Of a DNA stretch of 64,000 bases, positions 48,723-57,179 are shown one piece after another. The stretch spans positions 6,838,001 through 6,902,000 of the forward strand of contig NZ_CP040244.1 in NCBI RefSeq assembly GCF_005517195.1, in the 5' to 3' direction. The notes under the pieces were generated by a model. That model worked only from the letters and a program-made list of their open reading frames with translations, had not been told where the DNA came from and did no database searches. Within the stretch, counting starts at the first letter, position 1. Every line of letters starts with the position of its first letter. Both the position numbers and the translations under genes were made by a program. The stretch comes from Streptomyces vilmorinianum (GTDB lineage: Bacteria; Actinomycetota; Actinomycetes; Streptomycetales; Streptomycetaceae).

Positions 48723-49781
48723 TCAGATGCTGACGCCGACCGTCACCGGCTCGTTCACCAGCGTGATCCCGAAGGCGTCCCGTACGCCCGCGACGACCTC
48801 GCGGGCGAGTGCGAGGAGGTCCTCGGTGGTGGCCTCGCCGCGGTTGGTGAGGGCGAGGGTGTGCTTGGTGGAGATACGGGCGGGGCCGGAGCCGTACCCC
48901 TTGGTGAAGCCGGCCTTGTCGATCAGCCAGGCCGCCGAGGTCTTGACGTGGCCGTCCGTGCCCGCGGGGAAGGCGGGCGGGGTGACGTCGGGGCCGAGGC
49001 GCCCGGCCACGCGCGCGAGGAAGGTCTCGTACTCCCCCGCCGTCAGGATCGGGTTGGTGAAGAACGAGCCGGCGGACCAGGTGTCGTGGTCCTCGGGGTC
49101 CAGGACCATGCCCTTTCCTGCCCGCAGGCTCAGGACGGTCTCGCGGGCCCGGTCCAGCGGGACGCGGTCGCCGGCCTCGACGCCGAGGGTGCGGGCGGTC
49201 TCCGCGTACTTGACCGGCGCGGAGAGCCCGTCGGCGTCCTCCAGCCGGAAGCGGACGCGCAGCACGACGTAGCGGTCCGGGTCGGCCTTGAAGCGGCTGT
49301 GGCGGTATGAGAAGGCGCACTCCGCGTTGGTGAGGGTGACCGTCTCGTCGGCCCGGCGGTCGTACGCGACGACCTCGGTGATGGTGGCGGAGACGTCCTG
49401 CCCGTACGCGCCGACGTTCTGGATCGGGGTCGCGCCCGCGGATCCGGGGATCCCGGCCAGGCACTCGATCCCGGCGAGCCCGGCCTCGACGCTCCGTGCG
49501 ACGGCGTCCGTCCAGACCTCGCCCGCGGCCAGCTCCAGCTTCGTGCCGTCGAGCTCGAAGCCCTTGGTGGCGATGCGCAGGGCGGTCCCGTCGAAGCCCT
49601 TGTCCCCGATGACCAGGTTGGAGCCGCCGCCGACGATCAGCAGCGGGGTGCCCGTGGCGTCCGCCTCGCGGACGGTGGCGATCACCTCGTCGTCCGTGGT
49701 GGCCGTGACGAGCCGGGTCGCGGGACCGCCGAGCCGGAAGGTGGTCAGGGGGGCGAGGGGAGCGTCGTGGAGTACCTGCAC
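48723..49781 (-). CDS. murB: UDP-N-acetylenolpyruvoylglucosamine reductase
   Basis: A 352-residue MurB that reduces UDP-GlcNAc-enolpyruvate to UDP-MurNAc using FAD and NADPH. It has the FAD-site motif VGGGSNLV, GIPGSAGATPIQNVGAYGQD and AGSFFTNP with the catalytic Ser, followed by LIDKAGFTKGY. It belongs to the longer (type I-like) form. GTG start at 49781. A small hairpin (GGAACCC/GGGTTCC, 48697-48713) lies beyond its stop. Confidence 0.95.
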   Translation of the reverse strand: MQVLHDAPLAPLTTFRLGGPATRLVTATTDDEVIATVREADATGTPLLIVGGGSNLVIGDKGFDGTALRIATKGFELDGTKLELAAGEVWTDAVARSVEAGLAGIECLAGIPGSAGATPIQNVGAYGQDVSATITEVVAYDRRADETVTLTNAECAFSYRHSRFKADPDRYVVLRVRFRLEDADGLSAPVKYAETARTLGVEAGDRVPLDRARETVLSLRAGKGMVLDPEDHDTWSAGSFFTNPILTAGEYETFLARVAGRLGPDVTPPAFPAGTDGHVKTSAAWLIDKAGFTKGYGSGPARISTKHTLALTNRGEATTEDLLALAREVVAGVRDAFGITLVNEPVTVGVSI

Positions 49782-49853
49782 GCGCTCAAGAGTACGGGGG
49801 CGGCCCGGCCCGTCCGGGCAGGGCCGCCCCCCGGGGGGACGGTGAGCTCGCCG

Positions 49854-51281
49854 TCACACGGCGACCAGCTCGGGCTTCTCGGCCTCGGCGGACGGCCGGG
49901 CCGGCCGCCGCGAGGGCACGAACAGCGCCGCCACCGCTCCCAGGACGACGAACCCGGCTCCGACCCACAGCGCGGGCCGCAGTCCGTCCACGAACTCCTG
50001 CCCGGAGCCGTAGCCGCCCTGGGCGGCGAAGATCGAGGCCATCACGGCGACGCCGAGGGCTCCGCCGACCTCGCGCAGGGCGTTGTTGGCGCCGGAGGCG
50101 ATGCCCTGCTCGGACGGGCGGACGCTGGACATGACCAGGCTGGCGGCGGGCGCGAAGTAGAGGGCCATGCCGATCCCGCTGATGATCAGGGCGGGCAGCT
50201 GGGCGGTGTACGCCATGTCGGGGGCGACGACGAGCGCGGACCAGCCGAGGCCGAGGGCCTGGAGCGCGAGACCGGCCGCGACGACGGGGCGGCCCCCGAT
50301 CCGGTCGGACAGATAGCCGGCCAGGGGTGCCACGATCATCGGCATGCCCGTCCAGGGCAGCATCCGCAGGCCCGCCTCGGTCGGCGAGTAGCCGAGCACG
50401 CCCTGCATGTACTGGCTGAGCAGGAAGATCGAGCCGAACATGCCGAGGAACATCAGCAGGCTCGCCGCGTTGATCCCGCTGAAGGCGCGGCTGCGGAAGA
50501 GGCGCATCGGGAGCATCGGCGCCTTGGTGCGGATGCCGTGGTGGACGAAGGCGCCCAGGAGCGCGCCGCCCGCGATCAGGCCGGTGAGGACGGTTCCGCT
50601 GGTCCAGCCGTCGATCGGGCCGCGGATGAGTCCGTACACGATCCCGAAGAGACCGCCGCTGGCGAGCAGGGTGCCGGCGATGTCGAGCCGGGCGCCGGGG
50701 CCGTACGACTCGGCCAGGCGAAGCCGGGCGAGCGGCAGCAGGGCGAGGCCGATCGGGACGTTCAGCCAGAAGATCCACTGCCAGGAGACGTGCTCGGTGA
50801 GGGCGCCGCCGATGAGCGGCCCTGAGGCCACCGCGAGGCCGTTGACGGCGCCCCAGATGCCGTACGCCATGCCGCGCTTGGCGGCGGGTACGGCGGCGGT
50901 GAGCAGGGTCAGGGTGAGCGGCATCATGATGGCGGCGCCGACGCCCTGGACGGCGCGGGCGGCGATCAGGGTGTCGATGCCGGGCGCGAGGGCCGCGCCC
51001 GCCGAGGCCGCGGTGAAGATCCCGAGCCCGACGATGAACAGCCGCCTGCGTCCGAAACGGTCTCCGAGGGCGGCGCCGAACATCAGCAGGACGGCGAAGG
51101 TGAGGGTGTACGCGCTCACCGTCCATTCGAGGTCGTGGAGCGCTCCCCCGAGGTCCTCGCGGATCGAGGGCAGGGCGGTGGTGACGACGAGGTTGTCGAG
51201 GGCCGCCATGAAGCCGGCGGCCCCGGTGATGACGAGGGCCCAGACGGCCCCGCCGCGTCGGTCGGTCGTGTGCTCGTTCAT
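49854..51281 (-). CDS. DHA2-family (14-TM) MFS drug efflux transporter
   Basis: A 475-residue major facilitator. Motif A-like GAALGDRFGRRRLF, the N-terminal FMAALDNLVVTTALPSIRED typical of EmrB/QacA-type DHA2 pumps, and MYGIW/GPLIGGALTEHVSWQWIF (motif C) are present. About 14 helices. It exports drugs or metabolites by proton antiport. The 20-bp operator at 51304-51323 just upstream matches one at the neighbouring TetR gene, so repression and ligand induction are likely. Confidence 0.88.
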   Translation of the reverse strand: MNEHTTDRRGGAVWALVITGAAGFMAALDNLVVTTALPSIREDLGGALHDLEWTVSAYTLTFAVLLMFGAALGDRFGRRRLFIVGLGIFTAASAGAALAPGIDTLIAARAVQGVGAAIMMPLTLTLLTAAVPAAKRGMAYGIWGAVNGLAVASGPLIGGALTEHVSWQWIFWLNVPIGLALLPLARLRLAESYGPGARLDIAGTLLASGGLFGIVYGLIRGPIDGWTSGTVLTGLIAGGALLGAFVHHGIRTKAPMLPMRLFRSRAFSGINAASLLMFLGMFGSIFLLSQYMQGVLGYSPTEAGLRMLPWTGMPMIVAPLAGYLSDRIGGRPVVAAGLALQALGLGWSALVVAPDMAYTAQLPALIISGIGMALYFAPAASLVMSSVRPSEQGIASGANNALREVGGALGVAVMASIFAAQGGYGSGQEFVDGLRPALWVGAGFVVLGAVAALFVPSRRPARPSAEAEKPELVAV

Positions 51282-51303
51282 CGCTGTCCCCTTCAGAGAC
51301 GAG

Positions 51304-51323
51304 GTTAGTTATTGATGACTAAC
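51304..51323. promoter_or_regulatory. TetR operator at the MFS gene
   Basis: A palindrome with arms GTTAGT/ACTAAC and an 8-base centre (TATTGATG) lies 23 bp upstream of the MFS ATG. Its reverse complement agrees with the TetR-gene site in the arms and in the central TCAAT. Confidence 0.7.
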
Positions 51324-51412
51324 TTTCCCGGGCAGAGAAACGCCAGAACACCGGACCTCCGGAGCGGGCCGGAGGCCCGCGGGCCCGCGAGCGCCCAGGC
51401 CCGCGGGCGCGA

Positions 51413-51982
51413 TTACGCCTCGAGACGGCCCTTGGCGCGAGCGGAGGGATAGAGCCCCTCCCAGACCCGGTGTTCCGGCGGGAACCCCAGGGCGACCATC
51501 GTGTTGATCAGCATCCCGTACGCCATGAAGGTCGTCGTCTCGTCGACGTCGGCGCCGAGCGCCAGGTGGACCGTGTCCCACAGCTCCTGCCAGCCGGCCC
51601 GCACGACCTCGCCGAACTCGTGCTCCCCGGCCGCCTCGGCCGCGGCCACCGTCACGTACACCTGCATCTGCATGAGCAGCCGCTCCGGCTCCTCGGCGAT
51701 GACCCTGGTGTACGCGTTGGCCATGGCATGCAGGGCGTCCTCGCCCTCCAGCCCCTCCGCCGCCTCCGCGAACACGCGCCGCGAGTCGGCGAGGCAGCGC
51801 TCGGACGCCGCGAGGAAGATCGCCTTCTTGCTCGGGAAGAGCCGGAAGAGATACGGCTGCGAGACGCCGACGCGCTTGGCGATCGCCTCGGTGGACGTGC
51901 CGTAGTAGCCGCCGCGACTGAACTCGCTCATCGCCGCGCGGATCACACTCTCACGCCGCTCCTCCGCACTCATCCTGACCAT
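51413..51982 (-). CDS. TetR-family repressor
   Basis: A 189-residue TetR regulator. The N-terminal HTH (RRESVIRAAMSEFSRGGYYG, TSTEAIAKRVGVSQPYLFRL) is followed by an all-helical ligand domain. It lies upstream of the MFS pump in the same orientation, with identical-type operators before both genes, so it probably represses both until a drug-like ligand binds. The start is ATG 51982 or 51973. The operator ends 8 bp upstream, giving an almost leaderless message. Confidence 0.88.
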   Translation of the reverse strand: MVRMSAEERRESVIRAAMSEFSRGGYYGTSTEAIAKRVGVSQPYLFRLFPSKKAIFLAASERCLADSRRVFAEAAEGLEGEDALHAMANAYTRVIAEEPERLLMQMQVYVTVAAAEAAGEHEFGEVVRAGWQELWDTVHLALGADVDETTTFMAYGMLINTMVALGFPPEHRVWEGLYPSARAKGRLEA

Positions 51983-51989
51983 GCAGCTA

Positions 51990-52009
51990 AGTTAGTGCTC
52001 AATCACTAA
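51990..52009. promoter_or_regulatory. TetR autoregulatory operator
   Basis: A palindrome GTTAGTG-CTCAAT-CACTAAC (7-bp arms) directly upstream of the TetR gene. The consensus with the MFS site is GTTAGTNNTCAATNACTAAC. Confidence 0.72.
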
Positions 52010-52027
52010 CTATGTCAACCCGAGAAA

Positions 52028-52051
52028 AGCGGCCACCGGAAGGCGGCCGCT
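52028..52051 (-). terminator. Terminator after hadB
   Basis: A 7-bp stem AGCGGCC/GGCCGCT with a 10-base loop, followed on the minus strand by TTTCTCG, 16 bp past the hadB stop. Confidence 0.55.
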
Positions 52052-52066
52052 CTCTCGGCGCTCGCG

Positions 52067-52495
52067 CTAGGCGAGCTTGACCACGGCCCGGGACATGCCG
52101 AGCACCTTCTGGCCGTCCGAGGTCGCCGTCAGGTCGACGCGGACCTGGTGGTCGTCGAGCTTGGCCGCGACCTTGGCGCTGACCTCGACGCGCGCACCCG
52201 TCTCGTCGTTGGGCACGATCACCGGCTTGGTGAAGCGCACGCCGTACTCGACGACGGCAGCCGGGTCGCCGGCCCAGTCGGTCACGACGCGGATGGCCTC
52301 GGCCATGGTGAACATGCCGTGCGCGATGACATCGGGCAGGCCGACCTCGCGCGCGAACTTCTCGTTCCAGTGGATCGGGTTGAAGTCACCGGAGGCGCCC
52401 GCGTACCGCACCAGCGTGGCGCGCGTCACGGGGAAGGACTGTGCCGGCAGCTCCGTGCCGACCTCGACCTCGTCGTAAGCGATCTTCGCGGTCAT
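52067..52495 (-). CDS. hadB: MaoC-like (3R)-hydroxyacyl-ACP dehydratase subunit B
   Basis: A 142-residue hot-dog-fold dehydratase. The catalytic hydratase-2 motif is present (YAGASGDFNPIHWNEKFARE with Asp and His), followed by VIAHGMFTMAEAIRV. It pairs with the HadA-type gene two bases upstream to form a heterodimer. By analogy with mycobacterial HadAB it acts on acyl-ACP in fatty acid elongation. The ATG at 52495 lies inside TGAGGATGACC at the end of hadA. Confidence 0.85.
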   Translation of the reverse strand: MTAKIAYDEVEVGTELPAQSFPVTRATLVRYAGASGDFNPIHWNEKFAREVGLPDVIAHGMFTMAEAIRVVTDWAGDPAAVVEYGVRFTKPVIVPNDETGARVEVSAKVAAKLDDHQVRVDLTATSDGQKVLGMSRAVVKLA

Positions 52496-52497
52496 CC

Positions 52498-52950
52498 TCA
52501 GGCCTCCTCGGGGGCTCGCGACACGAGCTTGGTCCACGCGGTCACGACGTGCTCGCCGCTCTCGTCGTGCACCTCGCCGCGGATGTCCAGGATGTCGTTG
52601 CCCGCCAGCGACTTGATCGCCTCGATGGTCGAGGTGACCGAGAGCCGGTCCCCCGCCCGCACCGGCCGGGTGTACGCGAACTTCTGGTCACCGTGCACGA
52701 CACGGCTGTAGTCCAGGCCCAGCTGCGGGTCCTCGACGACCTGCCCCGCGGCCTTGAACGTGATCGCGAACACGAACGTCGGCGGAGCGATCACATCGGG
52801 GTGACCGAGCGCCTTCGCCGCTTCCTGATCGACATAAGCGGGATTCGCGTCGCCGACGGCTTCGGCGAACTCGCGGATCTTCTCGCGGCCGACCTCATAC
52901 GGCGTGGTGGGCGGATAGGTCCGGCCCACGAAGGACTGGTCGAGCGCCAT
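52498..52950 (-). CDS. hadA: MaoC-like dehydratase subunit A (UPF0336)
   Basis: A 150-residue hot-dog protein of the FAS1-like/UPF0336 family, lacking the full catalytic motif and stabilising the acyl chain in the HadAB dimer. It contains GRTYPPTTPYEVGREKIREF, DVIAPPTFVFAITF and VVHGDQKFAYTRPVRAGDRL. The ATG at 52950 has CAGGAGG upstream. It follows rpmG, as in mycobacteria. Confidence 0.85.
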   Translation of the reverse strand: MALDQSFVGRTYPPTTPYEVGREKIREFAEAVGDANPAYVDQEAAKALGHPDVIAPPTFVFAITFKAAGQVVEDPQLGLDYSRVVHGDQKFAYTRPVRAGDRLSVTSTIEAIKSLAGNDILDIRGEVHDESGEHVVTAWTKLVSRAPEEA

Positions 52951-53032
52951 GGACTCGATACCTCCTGGATTTGTTGCCGACAAACGACACGAGGCCGCCC
53001 CCTGGTGGGGACGGCCTCGTGTACGAGCCTGA

Positions 53033-53197
53033 TTAGCGCGTCTCGCGGTGCGCCGTGTGCGAGTTGCAGCGAGGGCAGTGCTTCTTCATCTCAAGACGGT
53101 CCGGGTTGTTACGCCGGTTCTTCTTGGTGATGTAGTTCCGCTCCTTGCACTCCACGCAGGCCAGCGTGATCTTCGGGCGGACGTCGGTGGCAGCCAC
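53033..53197 (-). CDS. rpmG: 50S ribosomal protein L33, zinc-binding form
   Basis: A 54-residue L33 with two CxxC pairs (CVEC and CPRC), the zinc-containing C+ type. GTG start ([20 protein letters not shown]) with AAGGAG upstream. It lies between tRNA-Met and hadA. Confidence 0.95.
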
Positions 53198-53286
53198 GTG
53201 AGTGCTCCTTGGACGGACGGATGGACGGATGAACGCATAGAAGAGTAGCCGATCGAAGGACCGACCCCACAATCGGCTACTGTGTG

Positions 53287-53359
53287 TAGCGGTGACCGGA
53301 CTTGAACCGGTGACACAGCGATTATGAGCCGCTTGCTCTACCGACTGAGCTACACCGCT
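53287..53359 (-). tRNA. tRNA-Met (CAT)
   Basis: A cloverleaf with acceptor AGCGGTG/CACCGCT, T-loop GGTTCAAGTCC and anticodon CAT in CTCATAA. It is the elongator type: the acceptor's first base pair is A-U rather than the initiator mismatch. Confidence 0.93.
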
Positions 53360-53402
53360 TTGATGATCCGGATCCCGCCCGAAGGCGGGTCCTTCTCACC
53401 AG

Positions 53403-53475
53403 AGCCCCAATACGGAATCGAACCGTAGACCTTCTCCTTACCATGGAGACGCTCTACCGACTGAGCTATTGGGGC
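53403..53475 (-). tRNA. tRNA-Thr (GGT)
   Basis: Acceptor GCCCCAA/TTGGGGC, T-loop GGTTCGATTCC and anticodon GGT in the loop ATGGTAA. It lies upstream of tRNA-Met and rpmG on the same strand, probably one transcript. Confidence 0.95.
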
Positions 53476-53715
53476 GAGCGATGAAGACATTACACGGTCC
53501 TCCGCCGATCGCCCAAATCCGTTTCCCGAGCCCTTCTCCGCGCACGCGCAGGGATCGCGCGCGGGCACGCGCGTGTCGTGTGCGTGGCGTGTGCGTGAGC
53601 CGCACGTGGACCCGTCCCGCCCGCCCCGTACGCCACTCGTGGCCTCATCAGTACGACTATTGCGCTCCTCCTCGAAGGGGGCCCCGTGCGCCCCTAGGCT
53701 CGGCCCCACGCTGCG

Positions 53716-53759
53716 TGATCTTGATCTTGAGCTTGAACTTTGAGGAGCCTTGAGGAGCC
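53716..53759 (+). repeat. Tandem hexamers and duplicated Shine-Dalgarno before the amidohydrolase
   Basis: TGATCT, TGATCT, TGAGCT, TGAACT (53716-53739) are followed by two adjacent copies of TTGAGGAGCC (53740-53759). Each decamer contains GAGGAG; the second ends 4 bases before the ATG and the first 14 bases before it. Confidence 0.75.
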
Positions 53760-53761
53760 CG

Positions 53762-55039
53762 ATGTCAGCCGACAGCAAGCAGCCCCAGCCGCCCGACGAC
53801 CGGTCAGCTGCCACCGCCGACTCCACCTCGCTCCTGCTCTCCAACGCCCGGCTCACCGACGGGCGGACGGTCGACGTCCGGCTCGGCGGCGGCCGGATCG
53901 AGGCGGTGGGCACGGCCGGCAGCCTCACGGCCGTCGGAGCCCGCGTGGACCTCTCCGGCTATCTGCTGCTCCCCGCCCCCGCGGAACCGCACGCGCACGC
54001 CGACACCGCGCTCAGCGCCGACTCCCCCGGCCCCGTCTCGTACACACCCGAGGAGGTGCAGCGGCGGGCCACCGAGGCCGCGTTGCTCCAGCTCGGACAC
54101 GGCGCGACCGCGCTGCGCGCACACGTCCGGATCGGCGACGTGCAGGGCCTCGGCGCCCTCGAGGCCGTGCTCCAGGCCCGGCGCTCGCTGCGCGGCCTCG
54201 CGGACCTGACGACGGTCGCCGTGCCCCGGCTGCTCACCGGCGCGGCGGGCGCGGACGGGCTCGCGATGCTGCGGGACGCGGTGAAGATGGGCGCGAGCGT
54301 GGTGGGCGGCTGCCCGGACGTCGACCCCGACCCGGGCGGGTACGTGGAGGCGGTCCTGGAGGTGGCGGCGGAGCACGGCTGCCCCGTCGACCTGCACACG
54401 GACGGTGACGACCCGGCCCGCCTCGCGCGGCTGGCGGCGATGGCGGGCGGGCTGCGGCCCGGGGTGACGATCGGGCCGTGCGCGGGTCTGTCCCGGCTGC
54501 CCTCGGACGTGGCGCGGCGGGCCGCCGACCAGCTGGCGGCGGCCGGGGTGACGGTGGTCTGCCTGCCGCAGGGGGGCTGCGGGACGACCGAGCTGCGGGG
54601 CGCGGCGCCGGTCCGGCTGCTGCGGGCCGCGGGCGTACGGATCGCGGCGGGCAGCGGGGCGCTGCGGGACGTCGCGAACCCGGTGGGGCGCGGGGATCCG
54701 CTGGAGGCCGCGTATCTGCTGGCCTCCCTGGGCGGCCTGCCGGCCCAGGACGCGTACGGGGCGGTGAGCGCGGGGGCCCGTACGGCGATGGGGCTCGCGG
54801 AGGTACGGGTGGAGGCCGGGTTCCCCGCGGAGCTGCTCGCGGTGCGCGGGGAACGCCTCGCGGGCGTGCTGTCCCTCGCGTACAGCCGGATCGTGGTGCA
54901 CCGGGGGCGGGTGGTGGCCCGGACGAGCGCGGTGCGGGAGTACTGCGACTCGGCGGCGGCGCTCGACCTGCCGCGCCAGGCCCGCCCGGAACGCCCGGAG
55001 CCGGGAAGCCCTCCGGCCGGTCCCGTCGTACGGTCGTGA
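53762..55039 (+). CDS. Amidohydrolase-superfamily (cytosine deaminase-like) protein with degenerate metal site
   Basis: A 425-residue protein with an N-terminal urease-like beta domain (LLSNARLTDGRTVDVRLGGG) and a TIM barrel. The first ligand motif is intact (PHAHADT), and a central His is present (DLHTDGDD). The Glu of the CodA-type HCDE motif is replaced by Gly, the following His (TxSH) by GPC, and the catalytic Asp region reads AGSGALRD instead of GHDD. Deaminase activity is therefore doubtful. The ATG is at 53762. The gene at 55042 follows directly. Confidence 0.7.
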   Translation: MSADSKQPQPPDDRSAATADSTSLLLSNARLTDGRTVDVRLGGGRIEAVGTAGSLTAVGARVDLSGYLLLPAPAEPHAHADTALSADSPGPVSYTPEEVQRRATEAALLQLGHGATALRAHVRIGDVQGLGALEAVLQARRSLRGLADLTTVAVPRLLTGAAGADGLAMLRDAVKMGASVVGGCPDVDPDPGGYVEAVLEVAAEHGCPVDLHTDGDDPARLARLAAMAGGLRPGVTIGPCAGLSRLPSDVARRAADQLAAAGVTVVCLPQGGCGTTELRGAAPVRLLRAAGVRIAAGSGALRDVANPVGRGDPLEAAYLLASLGGLPAQDAYGAVSAGARTAMGLAEVRVEAGFPAELLAVRGERLAGVLSLAYSRIVVHRGRVVARTSAVREYCDSAAALDLPRQARPERPEPGSPPAGPVVRS

Positions 55040-55041
55040 GT

Positions 55042-55697
55042 ATGCGCATTGTCATCGCTGGAGGACACGGTCAGATCGCCCTGCGCCTGGAGCGCCTGCT
55101 CTCGGCGGCGGGGCACGAGCCGGCGGGGCTCATCCGCAATCCCGAACAGGCCGACGACCTGCGTGCGGTGGGCGCCGAGCCGGTGGTGCTCGACCTGGAG
55201 TCGGCGTCGGTGGAGATGGTCGCGGCGGTCCTGCAGGGCGCCGACGCGGCGGTGTTCGCGGCGGGCGCGGGCCCGGGCAGCGGCGCGGCCCGCAAGGACA
55301 CCGTGGACCGCGCCGCGGCGGTCCTCTTCGCCGAAGCGGCGCAGCGGGCGGGCGTACGCCGCTATCTCGTCGTCTCGTCCATGGGCGCCGACGCCGACCA
55401 CCCGGGTGACGAGGTCTTCGACGCGTATCTGCGCGCCAAGGGCGCGGCGGACGACGACGTACGGGCGCGCGAGTCCCTGGACTGGACGATCCTGCGCCCC
55501 GGCATGCTCACGAACGACGCCGGAACGGGCCTGGTCCGCCTGGAGGCCTCGACGGGCCGGGGCCCGGTCCCCCGCGACGACGTGGCGGCGGTCCTGGCGG
55601 AACTCCTGGAGACCCGGCGACGGCCGGGTTGACCCTGGAGCTGGTCAGCGGCTCGATCCCGGTGGCGGTCGCGGTGAAGGCCGTCGCGGGCGAGTGA
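55042..55697 (+). pseudogene. NAD(P)-binding SDR (NmrA-like) gene with 3' frameshift
   Basis: The intact frame gives 196 residues (55042-55632): a Rossmann start RIVIAGGHGQIALRLERLL, YLVVSSMGADADHP and the conserved WTILRPGMLTNDAGTGLV. It stops after LLETRRRPG. A shift of one base near 55617-55619 restores the family's usual ending (TPATAGLTLELVSGSIPVAV) up to TGA 55697, as if one C of a C-run were missing. The protein lacks only its last strand and may still function. A sequencing error is possible. Confidence 0.65.
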
Positions 55698-55756
55698 GCC
55701 CCGGCCCGCGAGGACGGCGTACTCGGCCGGCCAGTGTGCTCAGCCAGTCGGTGGGC

Positions 55757-56150
55757 TCAGCGGGCCGCCTCGTCGGCCGGCAGGTTCTGACGGTGCGCCG
55801 CGATCTGAGCCTCGGTCATGACCGAGCCCCAGCTGGGCACCCAGTCGTGCACGGCGGTGAGTCCGTCGATCCGGGCCTTCATGGACTCGGTGAGGTTGTC
55901 GTAGGCGGCCGACATGTCCGCCCACATGGTGTCGCCGCCGGCGGAGGGGACCTCGACGGCGCGCAGGACGGAGCCGAGTGCCGGAGCGGCCATGAACGAG
56001 TGGTCGCTGTGCCAGATGTTCTCGTTGCCGGTGGCCATGGCGTCCTTGGCCAGGCGGGAGACGCCGACGGTGCGCCCTTGGGGAAGAACGGGTTGGCCTC
56101 CGGCTCGCCTACGGTCCCCGCCGGGGTGGTCCCACCGAGGGCACGGGACG
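55757..56150 (-). pseudogene. TauD/TfdA-type 2-oxoglutarate dioxygenase fragment
   Basis: The central part of an Fe(II)/2-oxoglutarate dioxygenase with the iron motif ENIWHSDHSF and GSVLRAVEVPSAGGDTMWAD. Upstream, EANPFFPK lies one frame off from GRTVGVSRLAKDAMATGNE, marking a frameshift. The N-terminal about 60 residues and the C-terminal half, including the second His and the Arg, are missing. A decayed gene. Confidence 0.75.
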
Positions 56151-56837
56151 TCAGGCGAGGACGTTGACGGCCCGGGCGATCACGAGTCCGAGGATGAGCA
56201 GGGAGACGAGGGACTGGACCGCCATGGCGATCTTGGCCCAGGGGGCCAGGGGCATGACGTCGGTGGGGCTGAGGGCGGTGGAGTTGGTGACCCCGAGGTA
56301 GAGGTAGTCGATGAAGCGGGGGCGCCAGTGCTCCGCGTTCAGCTCGGGGCTGAGCTGCTGGGGGAAGGCGAGCTCGGGCGTGGCGGGCATCCCATGGGCC
56401 CGGGCGGCCGCTCCGCCGCCGTCGAGCTCGAAGTACAGCAGCGAGAAGGCGAGGACGGTGGAGGCCCAGACGCTGCCGCCGGCCGTCAGCAGGCCGGCGG
56501 CGGAGCTGGTCTCCTGCCCGCCGTGGACGAGGTCGTCGATCAGCTGGACGGTCGACCAGACGGCACTGAGCACCAGCACGCCGACCAGGGCGACCGACAG
56601 GGCCCTCAGGGCGACCGACCGGCGGTCGATCCGGCCCGGGTCGCCCGCGATCAGCGCCACCAGGAGCAGCCCTTCGACGGCGGGCAGCAGCCAGCGGGGC
56701 CCCAGCCGCAGATCGTCGGGGAGCACCAGGGTCAGCGCCATGACGCCGACGACGGCCGCCGCCATGGGCCAGCGGGCCTCGCCGTACACCGCGGGGCTGC
56801 CTGGATCGCGACGGTTGGTGGGGTTTCGTCCGGTCAT
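56151..56837 (-). CDS. DUF1345/ion-channel-like membrane protein
   Basis: A 228-residue protein with about five membrane helices. The last part, YLYLGVTNSTALSPTDVMPL, APWAKIAMAVQSLVSLLILG, VIARAVNVL, resembles the pore-and-helix region of two-TM channel-like membrane proteins of the DUF1345 type. The start is ATG 56837 (TGRNPTNRRDPGS). Transported species unknown. No operon partner. Confidence 0.65.
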   Translation of the reverse strand: MTGRNPTNRRDPGSPAVYGEARWPMAAAVVGVMALTLVLPDDLRLGPRWLLPAVEGLLLVALIAGDPGRIDRRSVALRALSVALVGVLVLSAVWSTVQLIDDLVHGGQETSSAAGLLTAGGSVWASTVLAFSLLYFELDGGGAAARAHGMPATPELAFPQQLSPELNAEHWRPRFIDYLYLGVTNSTALSPTDVMPLAPWAKIAMAVQSLVSLLILGLVIARAVNVLA

Positions 56838-56917
56838 GTTCGGCGAACGTACCTCACGCACACAGCAGAACGGCCCCTGATCCGCGTTTCCGCAGATCAG
56901 GGGCCGTTCTTATCGCG

Positions 56918-56999
56918 TGGCGGCGCCAGGATTCGAACCTGGGTAGGCTAAGCCGACGGATTTACAGTCCGCTCCCATTGGCCACTCGGGCACACCGCC
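56918..56999 (-). tRNA. tRNA-Tyr (GTA)
   Basis: An 82-nt class II tRNA with a long variable arm (GTCGGCTTAGCCTAC), T-loop GGTTCGAATCC and anticodon GTA in CTGTAAA. Confidence 0.95.
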
Positions 57000-57179
57000 A
57001 TGGGATTGCTGCTCGGAGCCGCTTTTCGGCGGTGCTCCGTGGCAACGACGTAAACGATACCTGATCCTCAGGGGTGCTTCGCCACCGGATTGATCAGCAG
57101 TTCGTACGGGATCGGGTGACTAGGCTTGCGCTGTACGCCAACGCAACCGCAACGCATTCGACGCAAGGAGCCACACGTC

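Noticed and set aside
53560..53630. CGCGCG/GTGCGTG-rich stretch as a structured element
   Set aside because: Simple-sequence GC bias without a clear stem or repeat unit.
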